37,041 nucleotides of DNA from Actinomycetota bacterium. Lineage in GTDB: Bacteria > Actinomycetota > Actinomycetes > Nanopelagicales > Nanopelagicaceae. The DNA is taken from NCBI GenBank assembly GCA_003151395.1, contig PLXJ01000013.1, forward strand, positions 1-37,041, in the 5' to 3' direction. Each line of letters begins with the position of its first letter. Within the stretch, counting starts at the first letter, position 1. Below are positions 1 through 9,793 of the stretch, piece by piece. Under the pieces are notes generated by a model. That model had not been told where the DNA came from. It worked only from the letters and a program-made list of their open reading frames with translations, and made no database searches. A program made the translations under genes and the position numbers.

Positions 1-16
1 GGCGGTGGAGTTTGGG

Positions 17-736
17 TCAACTTATGGACTCCAAAATCTCAGCGGCGCGATCTCGCATTGCCCCAGATGATTTATTGAAATACGAGGTAATCGGTCGCCC
101 GATGACGATGAAATTGGAACCTGCGTTCATGGCATCTTGCGGTGACATCACTCGGCTTTGGTCCCCCAACTCCGAGTCGGCAGGGCGAACTCCTGGAGTG
201 ATGAGCACTACATCGGGGCCGATCGCAGCTCGAATCGCGGAGACTTCAAGTGGGGAAGAGACGATTGCGCGTGCACCAGAATTCACAGCGTTAGTAGCTA
301 GCGCCCTGGCAAAGTCAATTGGGGTTATATCAATTCCCATGTGTGATAACTCCGTTGGATCAAGGGAGGTTAATACAGTCACGGCCGTGATATCAATATT
401 CGGTGCAGCATCCGCCGCGGCGCGAATCATCGCCGATCCACCTGCTGCGTGAACAGTTAAAAATCTTGGTTCTAAATCTTTTATAGAATTTACCGCTCCC
501 GCAACTGTGTGAGGAATGTCATGTAATTTCAAATCTAGGAAGATATCAAAATCACCGTTATCGCGAAGTTCTTGTAGTCCACTCTTGCCAAATTTAAGAA
601 AGAATTCCAAACCTACTTTGTAGATATCAATTGAATCTCGAGTGGCAATTATCCAATTAACAGCCGTTTCTAAGTCGCTGGTATCAAGAGCCAAGATTAT
701 GGGTGAGATCTCTCTTTTCAATTCGCCTACTTTCAC
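17..736 (-). CDS. pyrF: Orotidine 5'-phosphate decarboxylase
   Basis: Decarboxylates OMP to UMP, the last step of de novo pyrimidine synthesis, in the cytosol. At 239 aa it has the normal length of the group I (short) family. The signature DLKLHDIPHTV lies at residues 68-78 and carries the catalytic Asp68-Lys70-Asp73 array; Lys40 precedes it, and a C-terminal GRPI phosphate-binding stretch follows TPGVRP. The start is GTG, and GTGA overlaps the pyrD stop by four bases, implying translational coupling. It is the last pyr gene visible; only 16 bases remain before the window edge, so any downstream gene or terminator cannot be judged. Identification is secure. Confidence 0.96.
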   Translation of the reverse strand: MKVGELKREISPIILALDTSDLETAVNWIIATRDSIDIYKVGLEFFLKFGKSGLQELRDNGDFDIFLDLKLHDIPHTVAGAVNSIKDLEPRFLTVHAAGGSAMIRAAADAAPNIDITAVTVLTSLDPTELSHMGIDITPIDFARALATNAVNSGARAIVSSPLEVSAIRAAIGPDVVLITPGVRPADSELGDQSRVMSPQDAMNAGSNFIVIGRPITSYFNKSSGAMRDRAAEILESIS

Positions 737-1668
737 TTGGATTCCGTTCGATGCGCATAACTCACTGCTTCAACAAAAGAATTGAATCCTCTAGCTATGC
801 ATAGTTCCTCTAATTCGTTTTTGATGGTTATAGCCGCCATCGGATTTCCAAAAGTTGCTGTCCCAACTGATATCGCGTTCGCTCCGGCAAGAACTAGTTC
901 AAATGCGTCGCGTCCATTAGCCACGCCTCCCATTCCGACAATTGGAATTGTAGGTAATGCTGCTCTCACCTGGTAGATAGCCCGCACCGCGATTGGTCTA
1001 ATCGCCGGACCGGAAAGTCCGCCAGTGCGTTGTGAAAGCTTAGGTGACAAAGTGTTTGTATCTATAACCATCCCCAAAAGGGTGTTTATTAACGCCAATG
1101 AATCTGCGCCTGCCTCCACAACGCTCTGCGCGATCGCCGTAATATCCGTAACGTCTGGTGAAAGTTTTGCAATGATGGGTAACTCTCCGCCAATATTTCT
1201 ACGAACAGCTGCGATAGCGTCTCGAGCGGTCTCTGGATTGCACGCAAAAACTTGTCCGCGATTTTCTACATTCGGGCACGAGATATTCACTTCAATGGCG
1301 CTGAGGCCTGAAACGGTCCGCAATTTACGGGCCAATACCGCGTAATCTTCGACGGTTTCGCCGGCAATACTGACGATGATGCGCGCCCCTTGGTCGCGGA
1401 GCCAAGGTATATCGTTCTCTAAAAAGAGGTCAATTCCGGGTCCTTGCAACCCAATTGAGTTGAGCATTCCACTCGGTGTTTCGGCCATTCGTGGAGTAGC
1501 ACGCCCACTTCGTGGCTTGAGCATTATGGACTTAGTAACGATGGCACCCAAATCACTCAATGAAAAGAAGTGAACTAACTCTTTTCCAGAACCAGCGCAG
1601 CCGGAAGCGGTGAAAATTGGGTTGGGGAAAGTAGTCCCTGCGATATCGGTGCCAAAGTTAAAATTCAT
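733..1668 (-). CDS. pyrD: Dihydroorotate dehydrogenase, class 1B catalytic subunit
   Basis: Oxidises dihydroorotate to orotate using FMN. From the start chosen here it is 311 aa. Residues 127-133 (VNISCPN) place Cys131 as the active-site base, which marks class 1 enzymes; class 2 quinone-linked enzymes use Ser. Lys46, Asn70 and Lys168 sit where FMN and substrate contacts are expected, and GMGGVANG at 245-252 fits the FMN phosphate site. The pyrK gene directly upstream identifies it as the 1B form, which passes electrons to NAD+. An upstream in-frame ATG (1677) would add three residues, but ATG 1668 gives the ATGA overlap with the pyrK stop that is typical of this operon. Confidence 0.94.
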   Translation of the reverse strand: MNFNFGTDIAGTTFPNPIFTASGCAGSGKELVHFFSLSDLGAIVTKSIMLKPRSGRATPRMAETPSGMLNSIGLQGPGIDLFLENDIPWLRDQGARIIVSIAGETVEDYAVLARKLRTVSGLSAIEVNISCPNVENRGQVFACNPETARDAIAAVRRNIGGELPIIAKLSPDVTDITAIAQSVVEAGADSLALINTLLGMVIDTNTLSPKLSQRTGGLSGPAIRPIAVRAIYQVRAALPTIPIVGMGGVANGRDAFELVLAGANAISVGTATFGNPMAAITIKNELEELCIARGFNSFVEAVSYAHRTESK

Positions 1669-2513
1669 TTTCCCCACACACCATCAGGAATATCCCGTGA
1701 TTTACTCCATAAGACTTTGTTACCGTTCATGACCGGTCCATCTACGCAGGTACGGGTCATTCGTATTACGCCGTCATCTCCCTCGACTGGGAGTACGCAT
1801 GTCATGCAAACTCCAATTCCACATGCCATTGCCTCTTCAACAGAACATTGATGCACGATTCCCACCTGCTGGGTGATTGCGGTTATCGCTTCCAACATTG
1901 CCATCGGTCCGCAAGAATAAATAAGATCTATCTCGTGCTCTTGGATTAGGGCAGGAAGCACATCACTCACGCGCCCAGTAGTTCCAGCACTTCCATCATC
2001 AGTTGTAATCGTCAAAGAATTCACGGAGCGTTTACCCTCTAGTGGTGCGTAAATCTTTCCAGCAGTGCTGGCGCCTAGCACCATATCGACACGACAGCCA
2101 CGGGATTTGAGGGTTTCAGCCAGCGCAAAAAGCGGCGCGGAACCATAACCACCGCCGACCAGCAGTGCATTGACCGGTTGCGTAGGAATTCCAAAGGCGG
2201 TGCCGAGTGGCGCGATGAGATTTACCTTCTGGCCCGCAACCTGCGAAGCCAACCATTTACTTCCATTTCCCAGTGGAGCAACTACTAATTCCAATAGTCC
2301 CGTTCCATCGGCGCGCATACTTGCCCGGTAGATTGCAAAGGCACGTCGCAAAACCATGGAAGAGGCAGGACCGCCGACTGCTATGGCAACAAAATTTCCA
2401 GGACGGCAACCGTTAGCCATCTCGTCGACCGAAAAGACCATGTGGTTGTAAGTACCGATGCGTTTATTCGAAATTATTTCCGCATCCATTTGAACCGCTT
2501 TTGAATTGATCAT
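1665..2513 (-). CDS. pyrK: Dihydroorotate dehydrogenase electron transfer subunit
   Basis: Carries electrons from the PyrD FMN through a [2Fe-2S] cluster and FAD to NAD+. The protein has 282 aa from ATG 2513. The N-terminal half is a ferredoxin-reductase-like FAD domain with RRAFAIY at residues 56-62 (the usual family motif is RRPIS-like). A nucleotide-binding glycine motif, [12 protein letters not shown], is at 117-128 and YSCGPMAML at 199-207. The cluster cysteines are Cys231, Cys236, Cys239 and Cys256 (C-x4-C-x2-C-x16-C). A longer start (2534) exists but would overlap carB by 25 bases; ATG 2513 gives the four-base ATGA overlap with the carB stop and is preferred. Confidence 0.92.
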   Translation of the reverse strand: MINSKAVQMDAEIISNKRIGTYNHMVFSVDEMANGCRPGNFVAIAVGGPASSMVLRRAFAIYRASMRADGTGLLELVVAPLGNGSKWLASQVAGQKVNLIAPLGTAFGIPTQPVNALLVGGGYGSAPLFALAETLKSRGCRVDMVLGASTAGKIYAPLEGKRSVNSLTITTDDGSAGTTGRVSDVLPALIQEHEIDLIYSCGPMAMLEAITAITQQVGIVHQCSVEEAMACGIGVCMTCVLPVEGDDGVIRMTRTCVDGPVMNGNKVLWSKSRDIPDGVWGK

Positions 2514-5500
2514 CGGCCGACTAGTTTCTGCCATTGCTGCAGGGAACGAATCGATGCTTCATGATCGTTCAATTCTGTAATGCCTGAAACCGCTGCTTTA
2601 AACCCGGCGATCGTCGTAATAATAGGAATTCCCCGTTGAACTGAAGCGGTGCGAATGAGCCACCCATCGTGACGAGTTCCGCGGCCTAAGGGAGTATTAA
2701 TAACCAAATCAACTTGCCCGGTGTTAATAATATCCACGGCCGATAAACCCTCGCCTGGCTCTGAATTTTTTCGGACTAGGGTAGAAGGAACTCCATTTAG
2801 ATTGAGTAGGTGGTGGGTACCAGCCGTCGTGAAGAGTTTGAATCCCAATTGAACAAGTTCGCGCGCTGGTTGAATGCTCGCTCTCTTGTCTCGCTCTGAA
2901 AGCGAGAGAAAGACGCTTCCACTTTTAGGGAGCGCTCCGAAGGAAGCAGTTTGGCTTTTTGAGTATGCCTCGCCGAATGTTTCAGCAATCCCCATGACCT
3001 CTCCGGTTGAACGCATCTCGGGACCCAACACCGAGTCAACGCCCGTTCCATCAATGCGCCGGAAACGATTCCACGGCAGTACTGCTTCTTTAACGCAGAC
3101 CCCAAATGGCAACCCATCCCCCGAAGTTGGCAATAATCCGTTTTCACGCAATTGCTTGATGCTTCTTCCAATTGAGATGAGCGCCGCGGCCTTTGCAAGC
3201 GGAATCCCCGTTGCTTTCGAGACGAATGGAACAGTTCTCGAGGCTCGAGGATTGGCCTCTAAAACATAGAGAATTCCGTCCGCCCGAGAGATGGCAAATT
3301 GGATATTGATAAGCCCGCGAACATCAACGCCACGAGCAATCTTTTCGGTGGCAATTTTAATTTCAGCCAGTTGCGTTGAGCTCAGTGACATACTTGGGAG
3401 AACGCAAGCGGAATCGCCCGAGTGAATTCCGGCTTCTTCAATATGCTCCATGATTCCAGCCATATACAACTGGTCTCCATCGAAAAGCGCATCGACATCT
3501 ATCTCAATCGCATCATCAAGAAATCGATCGATGAGAACCGGTTGATTAGGTGTAATTTCCGTCGCTTTCTCAATAAAACCTTTGAGGGACTCATCATCAT
3601 AAACAATTTCCATACCACGCCCACCAAGAACGAAGGATGGCCGAACTAGAACTGGATAGGAAATTTCAGCAGCTACATTGACCGCTTCAGAGTATGAGCG
3701 TGCTAATCCGAATTTCGGAGCGCGGAGATCGTTCTCCTGAAGGATGCGACCGAATTCACCTCGATCCTCGGCCCTATCTATTGCAAGTGGACTAGTTCCT
3801 AATATCGTTACTCCGGCGTTGAGTAGACCGCGCGCCAACCCAAGCGGAGTCTGTCCTCCGAGTTGAGCTATGACACCTAATACCGGACCAGCTGAGGACT
3901 CAGCCGCGATAACCTCTAAAACATCTTCCAACGTAAGAGGCTCAAAATACAATCTGTCAGAGGTGTCGTAGTCAGTCGAAACCGTCTCTGGATTGCAATT
4001 GATCATAATTGTTTCAAATCCGGCGTCGCGAAGTGCAAAGGCAGCGTGCACGCACGAGTAATCAAATTCCAATCCTTGACCGATGCGATTAGGGCCGCTC
4101 CCTAAAATGATTACAGCGGGCTTGGTGCGAGGTAAAACTTCGGATTCAAGATCGTATGAGGAGTAGTAATACGGAGTATTTGATTCAAATTCTGCGGCAC
4201 ACGTATCCACCATCTTGAAGACCGGCCGAATATTCAGAGAGAGTCTTTCGGTTCGAATTGCGACTTCTGATACTTCTCGAAGTTCGGCAATTTGTATATC
4301 CGAGAAACCATTTAACTTTGCCCGGCGAAGGAGAAGCGCATCAAGTGTCGGTGTCTTTGCAATCTCGGTCGCGATTTTATTTATTTGCTGTATTTGAGCC
4401 AGAAACCAGGGATCAATTTTGCAAATGGAGTAAATCTCTTCGATGCTCGCGCCGAGCCACAAAGCCCGTTGCACCTGCTGCAGCCGCCATTCTGTCGGAG
4501 TTCCGATTTTTGCGAGGAGCGATTCGAGAGACTCCCCAGCGTTTTTCCAGGAAAAGGTACTTCCTTTTTTCTCGAGTGAGCGCAAAGCTTTTTGAAGCGC
4601 TTCTGCAAAGGATCGTCCCAGCGCCATAGCTTCGCCCACCGATTTCATGGTGGTTGTTAGCCGGGGATCCGCTTCTGAAAATTTTTCGAAGGCAAACCGT
4701 GGAACCTTCACAACAATGTAATCCAGAGTTGGTTCGAATGAAGCGGGTGTGCTCTTTGTGATGTCGTTCTCAATTTCATCCAAGGTGTAGCCAACGGCCA
4801 ATTTGGTAGCGATCTTTGCAATTGGGAATCCGGTAGCTTTTGAAGCAAGTGCTGAAGAGCGAGAAACTCGCGGGTTCATCTCGATCACAATTATCCGACC
4901 ATCTATTGGATTGACTGCGAATTGGATATTGCATCCGCCGGTTTCAACACCCACTTCTCGAATAATCGAGATCGAGAGATCACGAAGGCGTTGATATTCA
5001 ACATCCGTCAGCGTCAGCGCAGGTGCTACGGTGATGGAATCACCCGTGTGGACTCCCATTGGGTCAACATTTTCGATGCTACAAACAATGACAACATTGT
5101 CTTGTACATCCCGCATGACTTCTAGTTCGAATTCCTTCCATCCAAGTATAGATTCCTCGAGAAGTACTTCATTAGTTGGACTGTGGCGTAGCCCTGCACC
5201 AGCGATTAACTCGAGTTCACTTTGATTGAAGGCGATACCAGAACCCAGACCACCCATTGTGAAAGATGGTCTTATTACAACCGGATAATTGAGCTCAATA
5301 GCTGCGCCGAGACACTCTGACATTGAGTGGCAGATCCGAGATCGTGCGGATTCACCCCCGACTTTCGCGACAATGGTTTTGAATATTTCACGATCCTCAC
5401 CGCGTGAGATTGCCTCTACATTTGCACCGATCAGACGGACACCGTATTTTTCAAATGATCCTCGGGAGTGAAGCGCCATCGCAGCGTTGAGGGCGGTCTG

Positions 5501-5776
5501 GCCGCCGAGAGTAGCCAAGACTGCCGAAGGTTTTTCAATAGCCATAATTTTTTCGATGAATTCTGGAGTGATAGGTTCAATATAAGTCGCATCCGCAAAT
5601 TCGGGATCAGTCATGATCGTAGCGGGATTCGAATTAATCAAAATAACTCGAATTCCTTCTTCTCGTAAAACTCGACAGGCTTGCACACCTGAATAATCAA
5701 ATTCGCAGGCTTGACCAATGACTATTGGACCAGAACCAATGACTAGAACGCTTTCAATCGAAGTATCTCTAGGCAT
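2510..5776 (-). CDS. carB: Carbamoyl phosphate synthase large subunit
   Basis: Makes carbamoyl phosphate from bicarbonate, two ATP and ammonia delivered by CarA; the product feeds pyrimidine and arginine synthesis. The protein has 1088 aa, close to the usual 1070-1100. It shows the internal duplication of the family: [20 protein letters not shown] near the N-terminus is echoed by [20 protein letters not shown] in the second half, each followed by an ATP-grasp domain (TMGGLGSG and VLGGRGME lid segments; [13 protein letters not shown] and [11 protein letters not shown] metal-binding strands). A C-terminal MGS-like allosteric domain starts around residue 945 and contains [14 protein letters not shown], normally the site of regulation by UMP and ornithine. 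It overlaps carA by eight bases. Confidence 0.97.
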   Translation of the reverse strand: MPRDTSIESVLVIGSGPIVIGQACEFDYSGVQACRVLREEGIRVILINSNPATIMTDPEFADATYIEPITPEFIEKIMAIEKPSAVLATLGGQTALNAAMALHSRGSFEKYGVRLIGANVEAISRGEDREIFKTIVAKVGGESARSRICHSMSECLGAAIELNYPVVIRPSFTMGGLGSGIAFNQSELELIAGAGLRHSPTNEVLLEESILGWKEFELEVMRDVQDNVVIVCSIENVDPMGVHTGDSITVAPALTLTDVEYQRLRDLSISIIREVGVETGGCNIQFAVNPIDGRIIVIEMNPRVSRSSALASKATGFPIAKIATKLAVGYTLDEIENDITKSTPASFEPTLDYIVVKVPRFAFEKFSEADPRLTTTMKSVGEAMALGRSFAEALQKALRSLEKKGSTFSWKNAGESLESLLAKIGTPTEWRLQQVQRALWLGASIEEIYSICKIDPWFLAQIQQINKIATEIAKTPTLDALLLRRAKLNGFSDIQIAELREVSEVAIRTERLSLNIRPVFKMVDTCAAEFESNTPYYYSSYDLESEVLPRTKPAVIILGSGPNRIGQGLEFDYSCVHAAFALRDAGFETIMINCNPETVSTDYDTSDRLYFEPLTLEDVLEVIAAESSAGPVLGVIAQLGGQTPLGLARGLLNAGVTILGTSPLAIDRAEDRGEFGRILQENDLRAPKFGLARSYSEAVNVAAEISYPVLVRPSFVLGGRGMEIVYDDESLKGFIEKATEITPNQPVLIDRFLDDAIEIDVDALFDGDQLYMAGIMEHIEEAGIHSGDSACVLPSMSLSSTQLAEIKIATEKIARGVDVRGLINIQFAISRADGILYVLEANPRASRTVPFVSKATGIPLAKAAALISIGRSIKQLRENGLLPTSGDGLPFGVCVKEAVLPWNRFRRIDGTGVDSVLGPEMRSTGEVMGIAETFGEAYSKSQTASFGALPKSGSVFLSLSERDKRASIQPARELVQLGFKLFTTAGTHHLLNLNGVPSTLVRKNSEPGEGLSAVDIINTGQVDLVINTPLGRGTRHDGWLIRTASVQRGIPIITTIAGFKAAVSGITELNDHEASIRSLQQWQKLVGR

Positions 5777-6914
5777 TTTCGACCTTATGGCTCTTGAAGG
5801 CCCGAGACTTGCTCATGAGTTCTGCGAAATGGTCGAAGAGATAGGCCGCATCGTGAGGCCCCGCGGCAGACTCCGGGTGGTATTGCACGCTAAAAGCGGG
5901 TCGCTCAAGTAGTTCTAGTCCCTCAACCACCCCGTCATTCAGACATATATGGCTCACAAAACCAGCTCCAAATACCGTTCGAAAATTATTATCAACCGGT
6001 GCGGCAACTGCAAAACCGTGATTATGGGCCGTGATTTCTACTTTGCTTGTGCGCAAATTTTTGACCGGCTGATTGATCCCGCGATGGCCAAAGGGCAATT
6101 TATACGTATCAAAACCTAGGGCACGTCCAAGTATCTGATGCCCAAAGCAGATTCCAAATATCGGAATTTCATTCAGCAGAAATTCTCTCACGAGAGCAAC
6201 AACTGAGGTCATAGTTGCTGGATCACCAGGACCATTTGAAATGAAGAGCCCATCGGGACTCATCTTCATAATCTCCTCGGCAGTCGTGCCAAGGGGGAAT
6301 ACCGTGACTTCCATTCCGCGTTGCGACATTGAACGTGGAGTTGCATTTTTTATACCTAAATCTATGGCTGCCACTCGAAATTTAGTAGGAGTCCCGGCAG
6401 GCGGGTGGACCACATACTTCTCTTTCGTTGTCACATCATTGGCTAAGAAAGCGCCTGTCATCGCGGACGTGGCACGAACTCGTATGACCATCTCATCGCG
6501 AGTAAGTTCGGTACCTGAAAAGATACCCATTCGCATTGCTCCCCGATCACGCAAGTGACGTGTAATTGCGCGGGTGTCAACTCCTTGTATTCCAACCACA
6601 CCCGCCTGAAGTAAGGCGTCTTCCAATGAATACTGAGAACGCCAATTACTGACCCGAGGTGCCGGATTTCGGACTACAAAACCCGATACCCAAATCCGAT
6701 CCGATTCCATGTCCATATCATTCATACCGGTGTTGCCGATATGGGGAGCTGTCATGATCACGATCTGCTTGTGATAAGAAGGGTCGGATAAGGTCTCTTG
6801 GTATCCAGTCATGCCCGTTGAAAAAACCGCTTCACCATAAGTTTCCCCAAGGGTTGCCCAACTGGTTCCTTCAAATATGGCGCCATCGTCCAAGACGAGA
6901 AAGGCCCTACTCAT
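5769..6914 (-). CDS. carA: Carbamoyl phosphate synthase small subunit (glutaminase)
   Basis: Hydrolyses glutamine and channels ammonia to CarB. Length 381 aa is normal. Residues 1-150 form the CPSase small-subunit N-terminal domain ([19 protein letters not shown] at 23-41). The C-terminal class I glutamine amidotransferase domain has the nucleophile Cys256 in GICFGHQ and the His346/Glu348 pair in [10 protein letters not shown]. It overlaps pyrC by eight bases (ATGAGTAG), and its own end overlaps carB by eight bases (ATGCCTAG), so subunit stoichiometry is probably set by coupled translation. The extra membrane-protein gene that many actinobacteria keep between pyrC and carA is absent. Confidence 0.97.
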   Translation of the reverse strand: MSRAFLVLDDGAIFEGTSWATLGETYGEAVFSTGMTGYQETLSDPSYHKQIVIMTAPHIGNTGMNDMDMESDRIWVSGFVVRNPAPRVSNWRSQYSLEDALLQAGVVGIQGVDTRAITRHLRDRGAMRMGIFSGTELTRDEMVIRVRATSAMTGAFLANDVTTKEKYVVHPPAGTPTKFRVAAIDLGIKNATPRSMSQRGMEVTVFPLGTTAEEIMKMSPDGLFISNGPGDPATMTSVVALVREFLLNEIPIFGICFGHQILGRALGFDTYKLPFGHRGINQPVKNLRTSKVEITAHNHGFAVAAPVDNNFRTVFGAGFVSHICLNDGVVEGLELLERPAFSVQYHPESAAGPHDAAYLFDHFAELMSKSRAFKSHKVENA

Positions 6915-8208
6915 ATTTCATTCCCGTCAATTGGCCATCCCGAACAACGTGCACTCCACGATAGAAAGTATGCACAACGGTTGCCGGCAATACCATCTCC
7001 GCAAATGGTGTGTTATTACTCCTGGAATGTAATTGATTACGGTTTACCTTCCACTCTGCGTTCGGATCAACCACGATAAAATTCGCGAAACTTCCTATTT
7101 CGATTCCGTAATGATCTTCGTATCCTGCAATTTTTGCTGGAGTCGTGGACATCCGATTCACAAGCGTTGGCCAACTCATGAGACCTGTTTTAATCAGTGA
7201 CTGCACTACAACTGAGAGCGCGGTTTCTAAACCCACCATTCCGAAGGCCGCCGCTGCCCACTCACAATCTTTATCTTCAGAGGGGTGCGGTGCGTGATCT
7301 GTTGCGACGATATCGATAGTGCCGTCCGCTAAGCCGGTTCGAAGCGCATCTACATCAGCCTGAGTGCGGAGTGGCGGGTTAACTTTGTAAATTGGATCGT
7401 AACCCTCGGCTAGATCATCTGTTAACAAAAGATGATGTGGAGTCACTTCGGCGGTAACTGAAATTCCTTGACTCTTGGCCCAGCGAACGAGTTCTACTCC
7501 ACCCTTTGTAGTTAAATGACAGATGTGCAATCTGCTCTGCACATAATGAGCCATTAAAATATCGCGGGCAATGATGGATTCTTCTGCGACTGCTGGCCAG
7601 CCTTTTAGACCTAAACGGCTCGAGACGGCCCCTTCGTTCATCTGAGCACCTGCGGTTAACTTAGGCTCCTGCGCATGCTGAGCGATAACTCCTCCGAAGG
7701 TTTTTACATATTCGAGGGCGCGACGCATCAAGAGCGGATCACTCACGCAATTTCCGTCATCGCTGAAAATCCGAACCCGTGCGGCAGATTGAGCCATTGC
7801 CGAAATTTCGGATAATGAGTCGCCCTTAAGGCCCACGGTCACGGCACCAATTGGATAAACATCGCACAATCCAGCGGCTTTGCCCAATCTGGCAACTTGT
7901 TCCACTACCCCAGCCGTATCAGCAACAGGAGAGGTATTCGCCATAGCGCTCACCGCCGTGTAGCCACCAATCACAGCGGCCCTGCTGCCAGTCGCAATAG
8001 TTTCGGAATTCTCCTTCCCAGGTTCTCGCAGGTGAGTATGAAGATCCACCAGCCCTGGAAGTAGGTAATTTCCTTTGACATCAATGTTAGGAAGCTCAGA
8101 GGTAATTCCGGGAGAAATTCGTGAAATACGATCAGATCGGACTTCGACATCCACAGCTACTCCGTCAGCCAAGACCGCATTTTTTAACAGAAAGTCGTTG
8201 TTTCTCAA
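6907..8208 (-). CDS. pyrC: Dihydroorotase, class I
   Basis: Cyclises carbamoyl aspartate to dihydroorotate. The 433-aa protein is an amidohydrolase: [10 protein letters not shown] at residues 55-64 provides the metal-binding His57 and His59. FSDDG, AQHAQEP, ICHLTT and ATDHAPH further on give the remaining metal and substrate ligands expected of class I enzymes. The start is TTG; no in-frame ATG or GTG fits. TTG is supported by the TTGA overlap with the pyrB stop and by an AAGGAG ribosome-binding site seven bases upstream. The enzyme sits between pyrB and carA, as in most actinobacterial pyr operons. Confidence 0.95.
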   Translation of the reverse strand: MRNNDFLLKNAVLADGVAVDVEVRSDRISRISPGITSELPNIDVKGNYLLPGLVDLHTHLREPGKENSETIATGSRAAVIGGYTAVSAMANTSPVADTAGVVEQVARLGKAAGLCDVYPIGAVTVGLKGDSLSEISAMAQSAARVRIFSDDGNCVSDPLLMRRALEYVKTFGGVIAQHAQEPKLTAGAQMNEGAVSSRLGLKGWPAVAEESIIARDILMAHYVQSRLHICHLTTKGGVELVRWAKSQGISVTAEVTPHHLLLTDDLAEGYDPIYKVNPPLRTQADVDALRTGLADGTIDIVATDHAPHPSEDKDCEWAAAAFGMVGLETALSVVVQSLIKTGLMSWPTLVNRMSTTPAKIAGYEDHYGIEIGSFANFIVVDPNAEWKVNRNQLHSRSNNTPFAEMVLPATVVHTFYRGVHVVRDGQLTGMKYE

Positions 8209-9164
8209 ACGAGAACTCCTTCCGTGGGAATCGGTGCCCCGCCCATAAGTAAATACAGAACCGCCATTCGAACTACGACACCATTTGCAACTTGTTCAAG
8301 TATTACAGATTGCTCGCTATCAGCGCTGGCCGCAGAAATTTCTAAACCGCGGTTCATAGGTCCGGGGTGCATAATGATTGCACTCTTTTTTAGCGCTCGT
8401 AGCCGCTCGGTAGTCAGACCGTAATCTCGTGAATATTCACGTTCTGTAGGGAAAAATGCGTCATCCATACGCTCTGATTGGACTCGCAACATCATGACGG
8501 CGTCGAGCGCCGGAATCTCTTCATCCAAACTATAAGAAACGTTGACCGGCCAACTTTCCACGCCGATTGGAATTAGGGTCGGCGGTGCAATGAGAGTCAC
8601 TTTCGCGCCTAGCATGGTGAGTAGTAATGCATCACTTCTAGCAACACGTGAGTGAAGAATATCTCCCACGATACCAATGCGTAGCCCTTGGAAATCTGTT
8701 TTGTGGGCCGGAAAATGGCTCCTTATAGTGAATGCATCAAGAAGCGCCTGCGTGGGATGCTCATGAGTTCCGTCGCCTGCGTTTACAACGTGGGCCTTAA
8801 TCCACCCGGATTCAGCTAATCGCTGTGCCGAACCAGATGCGCCATGCCGAATAATGATGAGTTCGGCTCCCATCGCTTCGAGCGTCTGCGCAGTGTCTTT
8901 AAGGGATTCGCCCTTGCTTACACTGGAACCTTTTGCGGAAAAGTTAATAACATCAGCTGATAATCGTTTGGCTGCCGCCTCAAAACTTAACCGCGTTCTA
9001 GTGGAATCTTCAAAAAATAAGTTGACAACGGTTCTGCCTCGAAGAGTGGGCAACTTCTTGATCGCTCCATCGGTGATACGCGAGAGTTCATGAGCGGTGT
9101 CGAGAAGTTCAAAAGCCTCGACTCTAGTTAGATCTTTAATTGATAATAAGTTTCGAGTGTGCAT
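8205..9164 (-). CDS. pyrB: Aspartate carbamoyltransferase, catalytic chain
   Basis: Condenses carbamoyl phosphate with aspartate, the first committed pyrimidine step. The 319-aa chain has [13 protein letters not shown], the carbamoyl-phosphate site shared with ornithine carbamoyltransferase. SKGESLKDT supplies the inter-subunit Ser/Lys loop specific to aspartate transferases, and [14 protein letters not shown] carries the catalytic His and Gln. [12 protein letters not shown] closes the aspartate domain. No pyrI regulatory chain gene is present, as usual for actinobacteria. It starts within a TAATG one-base overlap with pyrR, so its translation is probably coupled to pyrR and hence to PyrR feedback. 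Confidence 0.97.
   Translation of the reverse strand: MHTRNLLSIKDLTRVEAFELLDTAHELSRITDGAIKKLPTLRGRTVVNLFFEDSTRTRLSFEAAAKRLSADVINFSAKGSSVSKGESLKDTAQTLEAMGAELIIIRHGASGSAQRLAESGWIKAHVVNAGDGTHEHPTQALLDAFTIRSHFPAHKTDFQGLRIGIVGDILHSRVARSDALLLTMLGAKVTLIAPPTLIPIGVESWPVNVSYSLDEEIPALDAVMMLRVQSERMDDAFFPTEREYSRDYGLTTERLRALKKSAIIMHPGPMNRGLEISAASADSEQSVILEQVANGVVVRMAVLYLLMGGAPIPTEGVLV
8216..8221 (-). promoter_or_regulatory. Ribosome-binding site deciding the pyrC TTG start
   Basis: AAGGAG on the minus strand lies seven bases before the TTG at 8208-8206. It sits inside the 3' end of pyrB, and together with the TTGA stop/start overlap it supports the rare TTG initiation codon for pyrC. Confidence 0.7.
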
Positions 9165-9715
9165 TAAATACCCACTTCGATATTTCCCACTTCGATATTT
9201 CCCACTTCGACTTGGTCAGTCCCGTCGACTTCCAGTAATTGAACCCGAACCGTTTCGCGCGCGTTTGTCGGAATATTCTTTCCAACATAATCAGCCCGTA
9301 TAGGTAACTCCCTATGCCCTCTATCGATCAGAACGGCAAGTTGTACTGTCTTGGGTCTGCCCAATTCTCCGAGCGCATCGAGCGCTGCTCTGATAGTTCT
9401 TCCTGAAAAGAGCACGTCATCAACCAACACGACATCTTTTCCTTGAATTCCCACAGAAGGAATCTGAGTGGGAACTAACGGCCTAGGAGGGCGTAGCCGA
9501 AGGTCATCGCGATACATTGTTATATCCAGTACTCCGACGGGCACTGGGGAATCGATTGATGCGAGAAACGCACCGATCCTTTGAGCGAGGGTGACCCCTC
9601 TCGTTGGGATACCAAGCAAAACTACAGAATCGAGCCCATGATTATGTTCAATTATTTCGTGGGCGATACGCTTTAAGGAGCGACTAATCTCGCTCTGTTC
9701 CAACACAATACTCAT
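9164..9715 (-). CDS. pyrR: Pyrimidine operon regulator PyrR / uracil phosphoribosyltransferase
   Basis: An RNA-binding repressor of pyr genes that senses UMP/UTP against PRPP; family members often also have uracil phosphoribosyltransferase activity. The 183-aa protein has the PRPP-binding loop [13 protein letters not shown] at residues 95-107, TRGVTLAQR (38-46) and the conserved KNIPT segment (146-150). The usual family C-terminus ends near EVDGTDQV; here a repetitive [15 protein letters not shown] tail follows, encoded by a 15-base tandem repeat. A PyrR-type RNA stem-loop overlaps its own ribosome-binding site, so autogenous translational repression is likely. It overlaps pyrB by one base. 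Confidence 0.96.
   Translation of the reverse strand: MSIVLEQSEISRSLKRIAHEIIEHNHGLDSVVLLGIPTRGVTLAQRIGAFLASIDSPVPVGVLDITMYRDDLRLRPPRPLVPTQIPSVGIQGKDVVLVDDVLFSGRTIRAALDALGELGRPKTVQLAVLIDRGHRELPIRADYVGKNIPTNARETVRVQLLEVDGTDQVEVGNIEVGNIEVGI
9171..9210 (-). repeat. 15-base tandem repeat at the 3' end of pyrR
   Basis: Three copies of CCCACTTCGA (plus strand) at 9171, 9186 and 9201 are separated by two identical TATTT spacers, giving a perfect 15-base period. Because 15 is divisible by three, the repeat encodes an in-frame repeated peptide ([15 protein letters not shown]) at the very end of PyrR. It looks like a replication-slippage expansion. Confidence 0.93.
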
Positions 9716-9720
9716 GAGTT

Positions 9721-9756
9721 CTCCTTTGCCGCCTCACAGGACGTCAGTTAAAGGAA
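9721..9756 (-). promoter_or_regulatory. PyrR-binding RNA stem-loop sequestering the pyrR ribosome-binding site
   Basis: Read on the minus strand, the leader contains CGUCCUGUGAGGCG (9743-9730), which fits the PyrR-binding consensus UCCNGNGAGGY. It can form an upper stem CGUC/GGCG (with one U-G pair) closed by the hexaloop CUGUGA. Flanking it, UUCCUUU (9756-9750) can pair over seven positions (one U-G) with AAAGGAG (9727-9721), the pyrR ribosome-binding site five bases before ATG 9715. PyrR bound to this hairpin would therefore block its own translation and that of the coupled pyr genes. Pairing was derived by hand, not by folding software. Confidence 0.85.
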
Positions 9757-9758
9757 GT

Positions 9759-9772
9759 GCGGGTTATCCCGC
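9759..9772 (-). repeat. Short GC-rich hairpin in the nusB-pyrR spacer
   Basis: GCGGG-ATAA-CCCGC on the minus strand forms a perfect five-base-pair stem with a four-base loop, directly upstream of the PyrR element. No T-run follows, so a factor-independent terminator is not supported; an RNA-stabilising or processing role is possible. Confidence 0.5.
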
Positions 9773-9793
9773 TCGCTAAGAATAGCAGTCTCT

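Noticed and set aside
12-452. 146-codon plus-strand open frame opposite pyrF
   Set aside because: Fully antisense to pyrF, with no family resemblance.
2797-3198. 133-codon minus-strand frame inside carB
   Set aside because: Alternate frame of carB with a Ser/Arg-rich translation; carB itself is uninterrupted.
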